Source of the DNA: Achromobacter marplatensis
Lineage (GTDB): Bacteria > Pseudomonadota > Gammaproteobacteria > Burkholderiales > Burkholderiaceae_B
Reading direction: 5' to 3'
DNA: 64,000 nt
Assembly (NCBI RefSeq): GCF_002209535.1
Contig: NZ_NJIG01000023.1
Location: 1-64,000, forward strand
Part shown: positions 55,075 to 64,000 of the stretch, piece by piece
Layout of the letters: each line of letters begins with the position of its first letter
Position numbering within the stretch: the first letter of the stretch is position 1
Notes under the pieces: model-generated
What the model was told of the DNA's origin: nothing
The model's database searches: none
Seen by the model: the letters and a program-made list of their open reading frames with translations, nothing else
Position numbers and translations under genes: made by a program

Positions 55075-57021
55075 CTATGATACCGGCTCTGCGTTCACCT
55101 GCATCGCCGCGTACGCGCTTTCCGCCCGCAAGACGTGCGTATCGCGCACCCGCCGCGTATAGCCCACCCGGTCGAAGAACTCCAGGATCTGGATGGCGCG
55201 CTTGCGGCCCAGCCCCGTCGCATCGCGGAACACTGCAGCGTTCAGGCCCGCCGGCTGCGCCGCCAGGTCCGCCGCGATCCGCGCCAGCGCGCGCACCTGG
55301 TCCCGGTGATAGAACAGGTCCTTCACCACCTGCGCCACGTCGCCGCGGCGCAGCAGCTTGCGCAGCAACTGCCGCACGCGCTCTTCGGGTTCGTTCTGCG
55401 TGCGGGCCAGGTCGCGCACCCAGGGCGGATCGAAGGCGCCCTGCTCCAGCAATGGCAGCAGGCGCGCGGCCAGCGCCGATTCCGCGTCGGCCAGCGTGGA
55501 GGTATGGGCCGGCAGATGCAGCCAGGGGCCGTTGCGCGCCACGCGCCCGTCACGCTGCAGATGGTCCAGCACGGCCGTCCACAAGGCGTCCGGCCCCACC
55601 GGCATCGCCATCCGGCGCAATCGCGCGCTGTCCGGACCCGGCTCGTCGGGCGCACTTTGATGGAAGGCCGCCAGGGCCTGTTCGACGCGCTCGCGCAAGG
55701 CGTCCCAATGCGTGGCCAGGATCAGGGTGCGCGGCGCCTGCGCATTGCGGGTCTCGATCCACAACGCGCCATGCGGCGCTTTGATCGCGCGCACGGGCTT
55801 GCCGGTCAGGCGCTGCAAGGCGCCTTCATCCAACCCGAGCGGCGCGTGCGCCAGCACCGGCGGCAGGCCGCCGCCGTCCAGCATGTCGGACAAGGCCTGT
55901 AAGCCCTGCAGGCGCGAGGCCGCCCGGCGCTTGCGGTCCGGCGCATTCGGGTCCAGCACGCGGCCGCCGCCGACGGTGCGCGTCGCCTGCGCATTGCGCA
56001 CGATGTAGCGGTCGCCCGGCATGGCGCAGACCGGCTCGTCAAAGACCAGTTGCACCCAGCCGGACTGACCCGGCGCCAACGTCTCGGCGCTAAGCGGCAC
56101 GACGTGCGCCACGTGGCGCGCGGCGCCGATGTGCACGTGCAGCGGCGCCCAGGCGCGCACGGGCGCGTCGGCGGAAGCAAGCAGCGTCAGCGCGACATCG
56201 ATATGGCGCGAAGGCAGGAAGCAGCGGGCATCCGCGATCCAGTCGCCGCGCGCAATGGCGTTCTTGTCGATGCCGGCCAGGTTCAACGCGCAGCGCTGGC
56301 CGGCCACGCCGGTTTCGCTGGGCTGGTTCTGCGCGTGGATGCTGCGCACGCGTACCCGCGTGCCCGCAGGCATCAAGCGCAGATCGGCCGTGTCGTCGCC
56401 TGCGCGGGCCTGGCCCGCGTGCGCGGTGCCGGTCACCACGGTACCGTGCCCCGCCAGCGTGAACACGCGGTCCACCGCCAGCCGGAACAGGCCCGCGGCA
56501 TCGCGCTGGCGCAAGCCTTCGGCCTGCGCGTGCAGATAGGACTTCAGTTCTGCGGTGGCGGCATCACCCGCTTGCGAGGCCTGCACGGCAAACACCGGTG
56601 CGCCCGCCAGGAAGGTGCCGGCGGCAAGTTCCGCGATCTCGGCGCGCACGGCCGCTTGCTGCGCCGCGTCGGCGCGGTCGGTCTTGGTGAGCGCCACCGC
56701 GCCTTGCGCCACGCCCAGCAGCGACAGGATGGCCAGGTGTTCACGCGTCTGCGGCATGACGCCGTCATCCGCCGCCACCACCAGCAGGCCGAAGTCGATG
56801 CCGCTGGCGCCGGCCGCCATCGTGTGCACCAGCTTTTCGTGGCCGGGCACGTCGATGAAGCCCAGCACGTCGCCATTGGCCAACGGTGTGTAGGCATAGC
56901 CCAGCTCGATGGAAATGCCGCGCGCTTTCTCTTCCTTGAGCCGGTCGGTGTCGACCCCGGTCAAGGCGCGCACCAGCGTGGTCTTGCCGTGGTCGATATG
57001 GCCGGCGGTGCCGATGATCAT
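55075..57021 (-). CDS. selB: Selenocysteine-specific elongation factor
   Basis: SelB carries Sec-tRNA to the ribosome at UGA codons marked by a SECIS hairpin. The 648-residue protein begins MIIGTAGHIDHGKTTLVRALTGVDTDRL (GTPase P-loop GHIDHGKT, 7-14), with the EF-Tu-like domains to about residue 370. The C-terminal winged-helix region (about 420-648) binds the SECIS. Its ATG overlaps the selA stop by four bases (ATGA). Confidence 0.95.
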   Translation of the reverse strand: MIIGTAGHIDHGKTTLVRALTGVDTDRLKEEKARGISIELGYAYTPLANGDVLGFIDVPGHEKLVHTMAAGASGIDFGLLVVAADDGVMPQTREHLAILSLLGVAQGAVALTKTDRADAAQQAAVRAEIAELAAGTFLAGAPVFAVQASQAGDAATAELKSYLHAQAEGLRQRDAAGLFRLAVDRVFTLAGHGTVVTGTAHAGQARAGDDTADLRLMPAGTRVRVRSIHAQNQPSETGVAGQRCALNLAGIDKNAIARGDWIADARCFLPSRHIDVALTLLASADAPVRAWAPLHVHIGAARHVAHVVPLSAETLAPGQSGWVQLVFDEPVCAMPGDRYIVRNAQATRTVGGGRVLDPNAPDRKRRAASRLQGLQALSDMLDGGGLPPVLAHAPLGLDEGALQRLTGKPVRAIKAPHGALWIETRNAQAPRTLILATHWDALRERVEQALAAFHQSAPDEPGPDSARLRRMAMPVGPDALWTAVLDHLQRDGRVARNGPWLHLPAHTSTLADAESALAARLLPLLEQGAFDPPWVRDLARTQNEPEERVRQLLRKLLRRGDVAQVVKDLFYHRDQVRALARIAADLAAQPAGLNAAVFRDATGLGRKRAIQILEFFDRVGYTRRVRDTHVLRAESAYAAMQVNAEPVS

Positions 57022-58457
57022 GCCAGGGGCTCCGCCAGCTGCGCGGCAAAGGCGGCCTCGTCGCGCGCTTCCAGGCAGCGCAGGTCCAGCCACAAGGCGT
57101 CGTCGGCGATGCGGCCGATGACGGGCGTGGGCAGGCGGCGCAATTGCGCCTCGAGCGTGTCCAGGTGGCGCCCCGGCCGCCCGCTGCCCGTGTAGCGCAC
57201 CGCCAGCCCCCAACTGGGCAACTGGTCCACCGGCAGCGCCCCGCTGCCGATCTGGCTGAACATGGGCACGGCCTCGACCGCATAATGGGCGCCCGCCGCA
57301 TGCGCCAGCACGCCGCGCAGCCGTTCGGCTTGCGGCTGGATCTCGCGCTGCGGGCGGGTCAGGAGGCGCAGCGTGGTCAGGCGCTGCGCCAGGAATTCCG
57401 GCGCGCGGTACAGGCCCAGCACGGGCTCCAGCGCGGCCAGCGTCAGCTTGCTGACGCGCAAGGCGCGCTTGAGCGGATTCTTCTTAATCTTGCGGATCAG
57501 GTCGGCGCGGCCCACCAGCAGGCCGGCCTGCGGGCCGCCCAGCAGCTTGTCGCCGCTGAAGGTCACCAGATCAGCGCCAGCGGCGATGGTTTCGCGCACC
57601 GTGTCTTCCTTGGGCAGGCCGAACTGGGTCAAGTCCACGAGCGTGCCGCTGCCCAGGTCCACCGTGGCCGGCAGCCCTTTCGCGTGCGCCAGCGCCGCCA
57701 CCTCGACCACGCCGACGCTTTTGGTGAAACCGGTGACGGCGTAGTTGCTGCAATGCACCTTCATCAGCATCGCCGTGCGCGGGCCGATGGCGTTGTCGTA
57801 ATCGGCGGCGTGCGTGCGGTTGGTGGTGCCCACTTCCACCAGCTTGGCGCCGGCGCGCTTCATGATGTCGGGGATACGGAACGCGCCGCCGATCTCGACC
57901 AGTTCACCGCGCGACACCACGACCTCGCGCCGGTCGGCCAGCGCGTTGAGCATCAGCAGGACGGCGGCGGCGTTGTTATTGACGACGGTCGCGGCCTCGG
58001 CGCCGGTCAGTTCGCACAGCAGCTCGTCGATCAGTTCGTCGCGGTCGCCGCGGCCACCGGTGTCCAGATCGAACTCCAGGTTGGCCGGCGTGGTCAGCGC
58101 GCGCAGCACCGACGCGACCGCCTCGTCGGGCAGCAGCGCCCGTCCCAGATTGGTGTGCAACACCGTGCCGGTCAGGTTGTAGACGGCGCGCAGGCGCGGC
58201 TGGGCCGCCTTGTCCAACGCCGCCGACACGCGGGCGGCCACCACCGGCGCATCCAGGTCGTTGCGCGGCAACTGGCCGGCCAACGCGCGCTGGCGCTGCG
58301 CGTCCAGGTCGCGCCGCAGCGCCGCCACCACCTGGGTGCGGCCGTGCGTGTCCAAGGCGGCGCGCAGGGCGTCGGCGTTCAGCAGGCGATCCAGCGGCGG
58401 GATGTCGGACACGGCGGCCACGGAGGCCACGCCGCCCTCTGACGGGTGCTCGGCCAT
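57018..58457 (-). CDS. selA: L-seryl-tRNA(Sec) selenium transferase
   Basis: SelA converts Ser-tRNA(Sec) to Sec-tRNA(Sec) with selenophosphate, using PLP. The 479-residue protein has LTGTVLHTNLGRALLP, NNNAAAVLLML, and the PLP lysine K304 in TFSGDKLLGGPQAG. The ATG at 58457 has GAGGA 6 bases upstream; an upstream start at 58475 lies inside fdhE. It begins two bases after the fdhE stop, so fdhE, selA and selB are coupled. Confidence 0.95.
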   Translation of the reverse strand: MAEHPSEGGVASVAAVSDIPPLDRLLNADALRAALDTHGRTQVVAALRRDLDAQRQRALAGQLPRNDLDAPVVAARVSAALDKAAQPRLRAVYNLTGTVLHTNLGRALLPDEAVASVLRALTTPANLEFDLDTGGRGDRDELIDELLCELTGAEAATVVNNNAAAVLLMLNALADRREVVVSRGELVEIGGAFRIPDIMKRAGAKLVEVGTTNRTHAADYDNAIGPRTAMLMKVHCSNYAVTGFTKSVGVVEVAALAHAKGLPATVDLGSGTLVDLTQFGLPKEDTVRETIAAGADLVTFSGDKLLGGPQAGLLVGRADLIRKIKKNPLKRALRVSKLTLAALEPVLGLYRAPEFLAQRLTTLRLLTRPQREIQPQAERLRGVLAHAAGAHYAVEAVPMFSQIGSGALPVDQLPSWGLAVRYTGSGRPGRHLDTLEAQLRRLPTPVIGRIADDALWLDLRCLEARDEAAFAAQLAEPLA

Positions 58458-58458
58458 G

Positions 58459-59391
58459 CTATTCCTCGGCGCCATGCCACAACAGGGGGTTGCCGCTGGC
58501 GCGCGAATAACCCGCTTCGCCCACCAGCACGTCCAGCATCAGGCTGGCCAGGTCGTCGGCCACCGGCTCCACGTGCAGGTCCTTGTCCTGATAGAAGATC
58601 TTGCGGTACGTGTGGCAGTGGTCGCAGGTCTCGGCCTTGATGGCGGGCGAGCGGCCATCGATGGCCTGGTACGCCACCGATTCCACGTCTTCGCAGTGCG
58701 TGCACTTCACGCGCACCATGTGCCACTGCGTGGCGCACAGGCTGCAGCACAGGTAGCGGTAGCCTTCAAACTGGCCGCCCACGCGCACCACGCTGGCCAC
58801 CGGCAGGCTGGCGCAGACGGGGCAGACGCCGAACGGGCTGACCACCGGCAACTGCTTGTCGTCGAAGCGGCTGGCCAGATCGGTCCAGTAAACCTGCAAG
58901 GCCGCCATCACGAAGGGCGCCGCGGCGCTGTCCACACCCTGGTCCTGCTCGGCCAACACGGCTTCAGCCAGGTCTTCGAGCGATTCGGGGTCTTCGTCCA
59001 CCGCCCGGCGCAGCGCGGCGCAGACCTCGATGGCTTCGGCCGGCACGTTCTTGCCGCGCGACACCTCGTCCACCAGCTGCGCCAGGATGTTGCGCCACAT
59101 CGGGTCGCGCGGCCAGCCGATAGCCTGCAAAGGCGGCATGCCATGGGCCTGCGCCAGCGCGACGCGGTCTTCCGACGCCTCCGGCGCCGCACAGTCTTTC
59201 AGCGCGCGCTGCTGGGCGTCAACCAATTGCGCCATCAGCAAAAGATAGTCAGCTACGGGACTATCGGCCGCCAATTGCCGCAAGCGCGCGGCACGCGTCG
59301 CAAACACCGACGCGCGGTCGGGCAGGCTGACGCGGGGGATCACATTATGGTCTAGCGCTTCGATCTCGCCGCGCGGAAGAATTCGCTGCAA
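58459..59391 (-). CDS. fdhE: Formate dehydrogenase accessory protein FdhE
   Basis: FdhE is a rubredoxin-like iron protein needed for maturation of respiratory formate dehydrogenases. The C-terminal half has four paired CxxC motifs (CPVCASLPVASV, CCSLCATQWH, CTHCEDVESV, CDHCHTY). The start is probably TTG at 59391 (GGAG six bases upstream), giving 310 residues that align with E. coli FdhE (309) from the first residues; GTG at 59415 would add eight residues. It lies between the fdo structural genes and selA. Confidence 0.9.
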   Translation of the reverse strand: MQRILPRGEIEALDHNVIPRVSLPDRASVFATRAARLRQLAADSPVADYLLLMAQLVDAQQRALKDCAAPEASEDRVALAQAHGMPPLQAIGWPRDPMWRNILAQLVDEVSRGKNVPAEAIEVCAALRRAVDEDPESLEDLAEAVLAEQDQGVDSAAAPFVMAALQVYWTDLASRFDDKQLPVVSPFGVCPVCASLPVASVVRVGGQFEGYRYLCCSLCATQWHMVRVKCTHCEDVESVAYQAIDGRSPAIKAETCDHCHTYRKIFYQDKDLHVEPVADDLASLMLDVLVGEAGYSRASGNPLLWHGAEE

Positions 59392-59471
59392 TGGTGTCTC
59401 CAAGAAAACAAACACGGCTGCTGGCCTTCAAAGAAGGATAGCAGCCGTAGGCAACTACGTGGCCGCGGCGA

Positions 59472-59646
59472 GGGGGCCCCGTCCCTCCGCCGGGCCGCCC
59501 CAAGGAGGGACCGCCCCCTCGGGGGACAGGAAGCGCGCACAGCGCGCGCGCCGTGGGGGCCCCCTCCCTCCGCCGGGCCGCCCCAAGGAGGGACCGCCCC
59601 CTCGGGGGGCAGGAAGCGCGCGTAGCGCGCGCGCCGTGGGGGCCCC
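59472..59646. repeat. Two-copy 83-bp tandem repeat
   Basis: Copies at 59472-59554 and 59555-59637 differ at about four positions, and a partial third begins at 59638 and stops two bases before the fdoI stop codon. Each unit contains a hairpin GTCCCTCC/GGAGGGAC or its variant, and a GCGCGC-rich palindrome. It fills most of the fdoI-fdhE gap. Confidence 0.85.
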
Positions 59647-59647
59647 T

Positions 59648-60280
59648 CTACTTTCGGATCTGTTCGCGGAACCAGGCGCGGTGGTGTTTCCACGCCCAGC
59701 CGGCGGTGACATAACCCCGCAGCATCGCGGTGAGCGATCCCTTGACCCAGATCGCCGCGTAGATGTGCACGATGATCGAGCAGATCAGCACCAGCGCTGT
59801 CACGGCGTGCACCACGGAGGCGACGCGCACCACCCAGATCGGGAAGTAGAACGCGAAGAATTCGCGCCAGATCACGATGCCGCTGGCAAACAGCCCCAGC
59901 ATGCACAGCACCAGCACGTAGAACAGCAGCTTCTGGCCGGCGTTGTACTTGCCGACTTCGGGCAGCTTTTCTTCGCGGTTCTCGACCACGTCGTTCAGTT
60001 GTTTCAGCCACTGGCGGTCGGCTTTCGTCATTACGTTGTGCCGCCACATGTGGCCGGCAAACACGACGAAGCAGGCGAACATCACCACCCCGATGAAGGG
60101 GTGCAGGATACGCGTCCAAGGGCCGCCGCCAAACAGGTTGGACAACCAATACATCGACGGGTGGAACAGCGCCAGCCCGGACAACGCCAACAGGATGAAC
60201 GTAAGGGCAATGATCCAGTGGTTGGTGCGCTCGCCCGGCGTATAGCGCTTGATCCGGCGGTGACGGTGGTCTTCACTCAT
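59648..60280 (-). CDS. fdoI: Formate dehydrogenase cytochrome b556 subunit
   Basis: This gamma subunit carries two hemes b and passes electrons from FdoH to quinone. The 210-residue protein has four membrane helices and histidines in the pattern of the family (TNHWIIALTF, HPFIGVVMFACFVVFAGHMWRHN shown as core GHMWRH, VVHAVTALVLI, IVHIYAAIW). The start at 60280 overlaps the fdoH end by eight bases. Confidence 0.94.
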   Translation of the reverse strand: MSEDHRHRRIKRYTPGERTNHWIIALTFILLALSGLALFHPSMYWLSNLFGGGPWTRILHPFIGVVMFACFVVFAGHMWRHNVMTKADRQWLKQLNDVVENREEKLPEVGKYNAGQKLLFYVLVLCMLGLFASGIVIWREFFAFYFPIWVVRVASVVHAVTALVLICSIIVHIYAAIWVKGSLTAMLRGYVTAGWAWKHHRAWFREQIRK

Positions 60281-61172
60281 GGCGCACCTCCTCTTCGGCA
60301 CGGCGTTCGTCTTCTTCCGAAACCTCGTTGCGGCCCACGCGGGCGTAGTGGAAGAAGCCCGCCAAGGCGGTCAGGGCCATCATGGCCACGCCCAGCGGTT
60401 TGGCCAGCCCCTTCCACAACGACACCATGGGGCTGATATGCGGGTCTTTGGGCAGCCCGTGATACAGCCCGGGCTGGTCGGCGTGGTGCAGCACATACAT
60501 GACGTGGGTGCCGCCCACGCCTTGCGGGTCATACAGGCCAGCCTGATCGAAACCGCGGGACTTCAAGTCCACGATCCGTTCTTCGGCATGCTGCTTCATG
60601 TCTTCCTTGGTGCCGAACACGATGGCACCGGTGGGACAGGCCTTGACGCACGCCGGCTCCTGGCCAACGGCCACGCGGTCGGAACACAAGGTGCACTTGT
60701 ACGCCTTGTGGTCTTTCTTGGAAATGCGCGGCACATTGAATGGGCAGCCGGTGATGCAGTAGCCGCAGCCGATGCAGTTTTCTTCGTGGAAGTCCACGAT
60801 GCCGTTGGTGTACTGGATGATGGCGCCCGGCGAGGGGCAGGCTTTCAGACAGCCCGGGTCCTCGCAGTGCATGCAGCCGTCCTTGCGGATCAGCCATTCC
60901 AGGTCGCCGGCGGGGTTCTCGTATTCCGAGAAGCGCATGACGGTCCAGGAATGCTCGGTCAGGTCGGCCGGGTTGTCGTAGACGCCCACGTTGGTGCCGA
61001 TCTCGTCGCGCAGATCGTTCCATTCCATACAGGCGCTTTGGCAAGCCTTGCACCCGATGCATTTGGAGACGTCGATCAGCTTGGCGACCGAACCCGTAAT
61101 GGGTTCACGGATGCCCGGCGGCGGGGTCGTGGTGGCGGAGCGCCGCTTGATGTCTAGGGATTGCATGGACAT
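60273..61172 (-). CDS. fdoH: Formate dehydrogenase iron-sulfur subunit
   Basis: This beta subunit has four [4Fe-4S] clusters in four Cys groups (CIGCKACQSACMEW, CMHCEDPGCLKACP, CIGCGYCITGCPFNVP, CTLCSDRV...CVKACP) between residues about 38 and 185. A C-terminal membrane helix (about 260-280, LGVAMMALTALAGFFHYA) anchors it to FdoI. It hands electrons from FdoG to heme b. A second ATG two codons in is an alternative start. Confidence 0.95.
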   Translation of the reverse strand: MSMQSLDIKRRSATTTPPPGIREPITGSVAKLIDVSKCIGCKACQSACMEWNDLRDEIGTNVGVYDNPADLTEHSWTVMRFSEYENPAGDLEWLIRKDGCMHCEDPGCLKACPSPGAIIQYTNGIVDFHEENCIGCGYCITGCPFNVPRISKKDHKAYKCTLCSDRVAVGQEPACVKACPTGAIVFGTKEDMKQHAEERIVDLKSRGFDQAGLYDPQGVGGTHVMYVLHHADQPGLYHGLPKDPHISPMVSLWKGLAKPLGVAMMALTALAGFFHYARVGRNEVSEEDERRAEEEVRHE

Positions 61173-61182
61173 GTCGGTTCTC

Positions 61183-64000
61183 CTAAGCCTTCTCGACCTT
61201 GACCAGGAACGACTTGAATTCCGGTGTTTGGGAATTACCGTCGCCCACGACCGGCGTCAACGTGTTGGTCAGGAAGCCGGGTTTGGCCAGGCCCACAAAA
61301 CCCCAGTGGATGGGAATACCCACGTGGTGCACGGTCTTGCCCTCGATGGTCAGCGCGCGCAAGCGCTTGGTGACCAGCGCCACGGCCTTGATGTAGCCGC
61401 GGTTGGACGAGACCTTCACGCGCGACCCGTTGGCGATGCCCAGTTCCTTGGCCAGCGCGTCGCCGATTTCCACGAACTGCTCGGGCTGGAGAATGGCGTT
61501 GATGCGCACGTTCTTCGTCCAGTAGTGGAAGTGCTCGGTCAGGCGGTAGGTAGTGGCCACGTACGGGAACTTGTCCGCCGTGCCCATCGCGGCCAGGTCG
61601 TCCTTGAAGACGCGCGCCGCCGGGTTGCTGGTGACGCCCTTGGCCTTGGGATATAGAGGGTTGTAGCCCAGCGGCGTCTCGAAGGGCTCGTAGTGTTCAG
61701 GGAAAGGCCCTTCGGCCATGCCCGCCCGCGCAAAGAAGCGCGCCACGCCTTCCGGGTTCATGATGAACGGACCCATACCGCCGTCCGGGTTCTCGTCTCC
61801 CTTGAAGTCGGGAATGTCCGCGCCCACCCAGATCTTGCCGTTCCACGAGATCAGGCTGCGCCGCGGGTTGAATGGCTTGCCGGACACGTCGCACGACGCG
61901 CGGTTGTACAGGATGCGACGGTTGGCCGGCCACGCCCAGGCCCAGTTCAGGGTCTGGCCGATTCCGGTGGGGTCGCTGTTGTCGCGGCGGGCCATCAGGT
62001 TGCCGCCAGGGCCCCAGGCGCCAGCGAAGATCCAACAGCCGCTAGCCGTTGAACCGTCGTCGCGCAGCTCCGCAAAACCCGCCACTTGCTCACCGCCCTT
62101 GCGCACGAGCTTGGTGGGATCCTTGGGGTCCATGACGTCCACCAACGCCTTGCCTGAATATTCCTTGGCCAGCTCTTCCGCGGTGGGGCTTTGCGGATTG
62201 GAGTACGGCCAGGACAGGTTGACGATGGGGTCGGGGTACTTGCCGCCTTCCTCCTGGTACATCTTGCGCAGGCGCGTGAAGATCAGCGACATGATTTCGA
62301 TGTCGCTCTTGGCTTCGCCCGGAGGCTCGGCGCCCTTCCAGTGCCATTGCAGCCAGCGCCCGGAGTTCACCAACGCGCCGTCTTCCTCGGCAAAACAGGT
62401 GGTGGGCAGGCGGAAGACCTCGGTCTGGATCTTGGTGGGGTCCACATCGTTGTGTTCGCCCGCGTTGCGCCAGAACTCCGAGGTCTCGGTGACCAGCGGG
62501 TCCATGATGACCAGGAACTTCAGCTTGGCGAAACCGTCGTTGAGCTTGCCCTTGTTGGGCGCGGCTGCCAGGGGGTTGAAGCCCTGCGCGATGTAGCCGT
62601 TCATCTTGCCCTGGACCATGAGCTCGTAGACCTGCAGCATGTCGTACATCTTGTCGAGCTTGGGCAGGTAGTCGAACGCCCAATTGTTCTCGGCAGTGGC
62701 TGACTTGCCCCACCAGGCCTTCATCAGGCTCACGTGGAACTTGCTGTAGTTCTGCCAGTAGCTGAGCTGGTTGGGCCGCAGGGGCTTCAACGCGCGCGTC
62801 TCGATGTACTTGGCGTAGTCCTGTTCGGGCTCGTTGGGCAGGGTCATGTAGCCCGGCAGCAGGTTCGACATCAGGCCCAGATCGGTCAGGCCCTGGATGT
62901 TCGAGTGCCCGCGCAGCGCGTTCATACCGCCGCCCGCGATACCGATATTGCCCAGCAGCAGCTGCACCATGGCACCGGTACGGATGATCTGCGAGCCAAT
63001 GGAGTGCTGCGTCCAGCCCAGCGCGTACAGGATCGTGGCGGCCCGGTCGGTGGTGGCCGTGGAGGCCAGCATGTCGCACACCTTCAGGAACTTGTCCCGC
63101 GGCGTGCCGCACACGCGCTCGACCATCTCTTCGGTGTAGCGCGAGTAGTGCTTCTTCATCAGCTGATACACCGTGCGCGGATGCGTCAGCGTGGGGTCCG
63201 TCTTGACGAAACCGTCGTCGCCGCGCTCGTAGTCCCAGCTTGCCTTGTCGTACGTGCGCTTCTCGGCGTTGTAGCCCGAGTACAGGCCCGCGTCGAACGT
63301 GAAGTCCTCGCGCACGATGTAGGAAAAGTCGGTGTAGTTGCGCACGTACTCGTGCTGGATCTTGTCGTGATCCAACAGGTACTTGATGACGCCACCCAGG
63401 AAGATGATGTCGGTGCCGGTGCGTATGGGCGCGTAGAAGTCCGCCACGGATGCCGAGCGCGTAAAGCGCGGATCCACGACGATCAGCTTCGCCTTGTTAT
63501 GGGCTTTCGCTTCCGTGACCCATTTGAACCCGCACGGGTGGGCCTCGGCGGCATTGCCGCCCATGATCAGTACTACGTCCGCGTTCTTGATGTCGACCCA
63601 ATGGTTCGTCATCGCTCCACGGCCAAACGTCGGGGCAAGACCTGCCACCGTCGGGCCATGTCAGACACGGGCTTGGTTATCGAATGCCAACATCCCCATG
63701 CTGCGCACGGTCTTGTGCGTGATGTAGCCCACCTCGTTGCTGCTTGCCGAGGCGGCCAGCATGCCGGTGGTCAGCCACCGGTTTACCGTTTTGCCGTCCG
63801 CGGTTTTCTCGACGAAGTTCGCGTCGCGGTCGGCTTTCATGAGCTTGGTGATGCGCGTCAGGGCCTCATCCCACGACATCCGTACCCATTTGTCCGACCC
63901 GGGTGCCCGGTATTCCGGGAATTTCAGGCGGTTGGGGCTGTGGATGAAGTCGATCAGGGCAGCGCCCTTCGGACAGAGCGTGCCGCGGTTGACGGGGTGG
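61183..64000 (-). CDS. fdoG: Formate dehydrogenase-N/O major subunit, selenoprotein (partial)
   Basis: This molybdenum-pterin catalytic subunit oxidises formate to CO2 in the periplasm. The visible 938 residues lack about the first 83 of the family (E. coli FdoG is 1016), so the Tat signal and [4Fe-4S] cysteines are outside the window. The frame reads through one in-frame TGA at 63661-63663, in DNQARV-U-HGPTVAGLAPTFGRG; 113 visible residues up to the Sec plus 83 missing matches E. coli Sec196. Treating the TGA as a stop would split the gene. The C-terminal 820 residues form the main catalytic domain. Confidence 0.95.
63628..63663 (-). promoter_or_regulatory. SECIS-like element in fdoG
   Basis: Reading the minus strand, the UGA (63661-63663) is followed after 14 bases by the hairpin GGCA-GGTCT-TGCC (63634-63646). 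Its apical loop GGUCU matches the loop of the E. coli fdnG/fdhF SECIS, which SelB binds. It lies in coding sequence. Confidence 0.8.

Noticed and set aside
59459..60436. Plus-strand 325-codon frame covering the 83-bp repeat and fdoI
   Set aside because: It is antisense to fdoI and fdoH and consists of repetitive Pro/Arg/Gly, so it does not look like a gene.
63649..63663. Apparent stop codon splitting fdoG into two proteins
   Set aside because: The flanking sequence (NQARV before, HGPTVAG after) and the SECIS-like hairpin show it is the Sec codon of formate dehydrogenase.

Overview
The window is GC-rich, densely packed bacterial chromosome with the gene content and protein sequences of a betaproteobacterium of the Alcaligenaceae (Achromobacter/Bordetella type). 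The taxonomic call is an inference from gene content, many Bug-type solute receptors, high GC and recalled family sequences; no search was run. I see no phage, insertion sequence, CRISPR array or rRNA. The only tRNA gene found is tRNA-Sec.

Layout. 0-9.4 kb: dapD, a hypothetical protein, a class II glutamine amidotransferase, threonine aldolase, an AraC regulator, and the helicases rep and priA. 9.7-19.7 kb: hemE, a receiver-like/Fis regulator, and the complete F1Fo ATP synthase operon atpIBEFHAGDC on the minus strand, with a candidate sigma-70 promoter near 19.67-19.70 kb. 19.9-24.3 kb: a DUF1254/DUF1214 exported protein, an enoyl-CoA hydratase and an M61 peptidase. 24.3-29.7 kb: a beta-ketoadipate-like locus (two Bug receptors, CoA-transferase A and B subunits, LysR regulator, enol-lactonase-like hydrolase). 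29.7-31.5 kb: a Fur-box-associated AraC regulator and a thioredoxin-reductase-like flavoprotein. 31.7-38 kb: folB-ttcA, a D-2-hydroxyacid dehydrogenase, and the run apaG-mltA-ubiH-like-dsbC. 38.1-43.8 kb: rpe-gph, then the trp leader and attenuator and trpEGDC. 43.8-49.7 kb: an AcoR-type sigma-54 activator divergent from an acetaldehyde dehydrogenase-DUF779 pair with a clear -24/-12 promoter, then an HCCA-isomerase-like gene and a LysR gene. 50-52 kb: an LTA-synthase-like sulfatase-fold membrane enzyme.

52-64 kb is a selenium/formate island. selD, the tRNA-Sec gene selC, selB, selA, fdhE, fdoI, fdoH and fdoG all lie on the minus strand. fdoG runs off the right edge and carries an in-frame UGA selenocysteine codon followed by a SECIS-like hairpin. 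The island thus holds selenophosphate synthesis, Ser-to-Sec conversion on the tRNA, the dedicated elongation factor and the selenoprotein they serve. Two plus-strand genes sit inside it: a Tat-exported transglutaminase-like protein and a TlpA-like thioredoxin. The latter is interrupted by an in-frame UAG just before its WCxxC site and ends 6 bases from selC.

Non-coding highlights: a trp attenuator, a sigma-54 promoter with palindromic upstream sites, a Fur box, a perfect DnaA box in an AT-rich gap upstream of priA, nested inverted repeats after ttcA and inside the atp operon, and a two-copy 83-bp tandem repeat between fdoI and fdhE.
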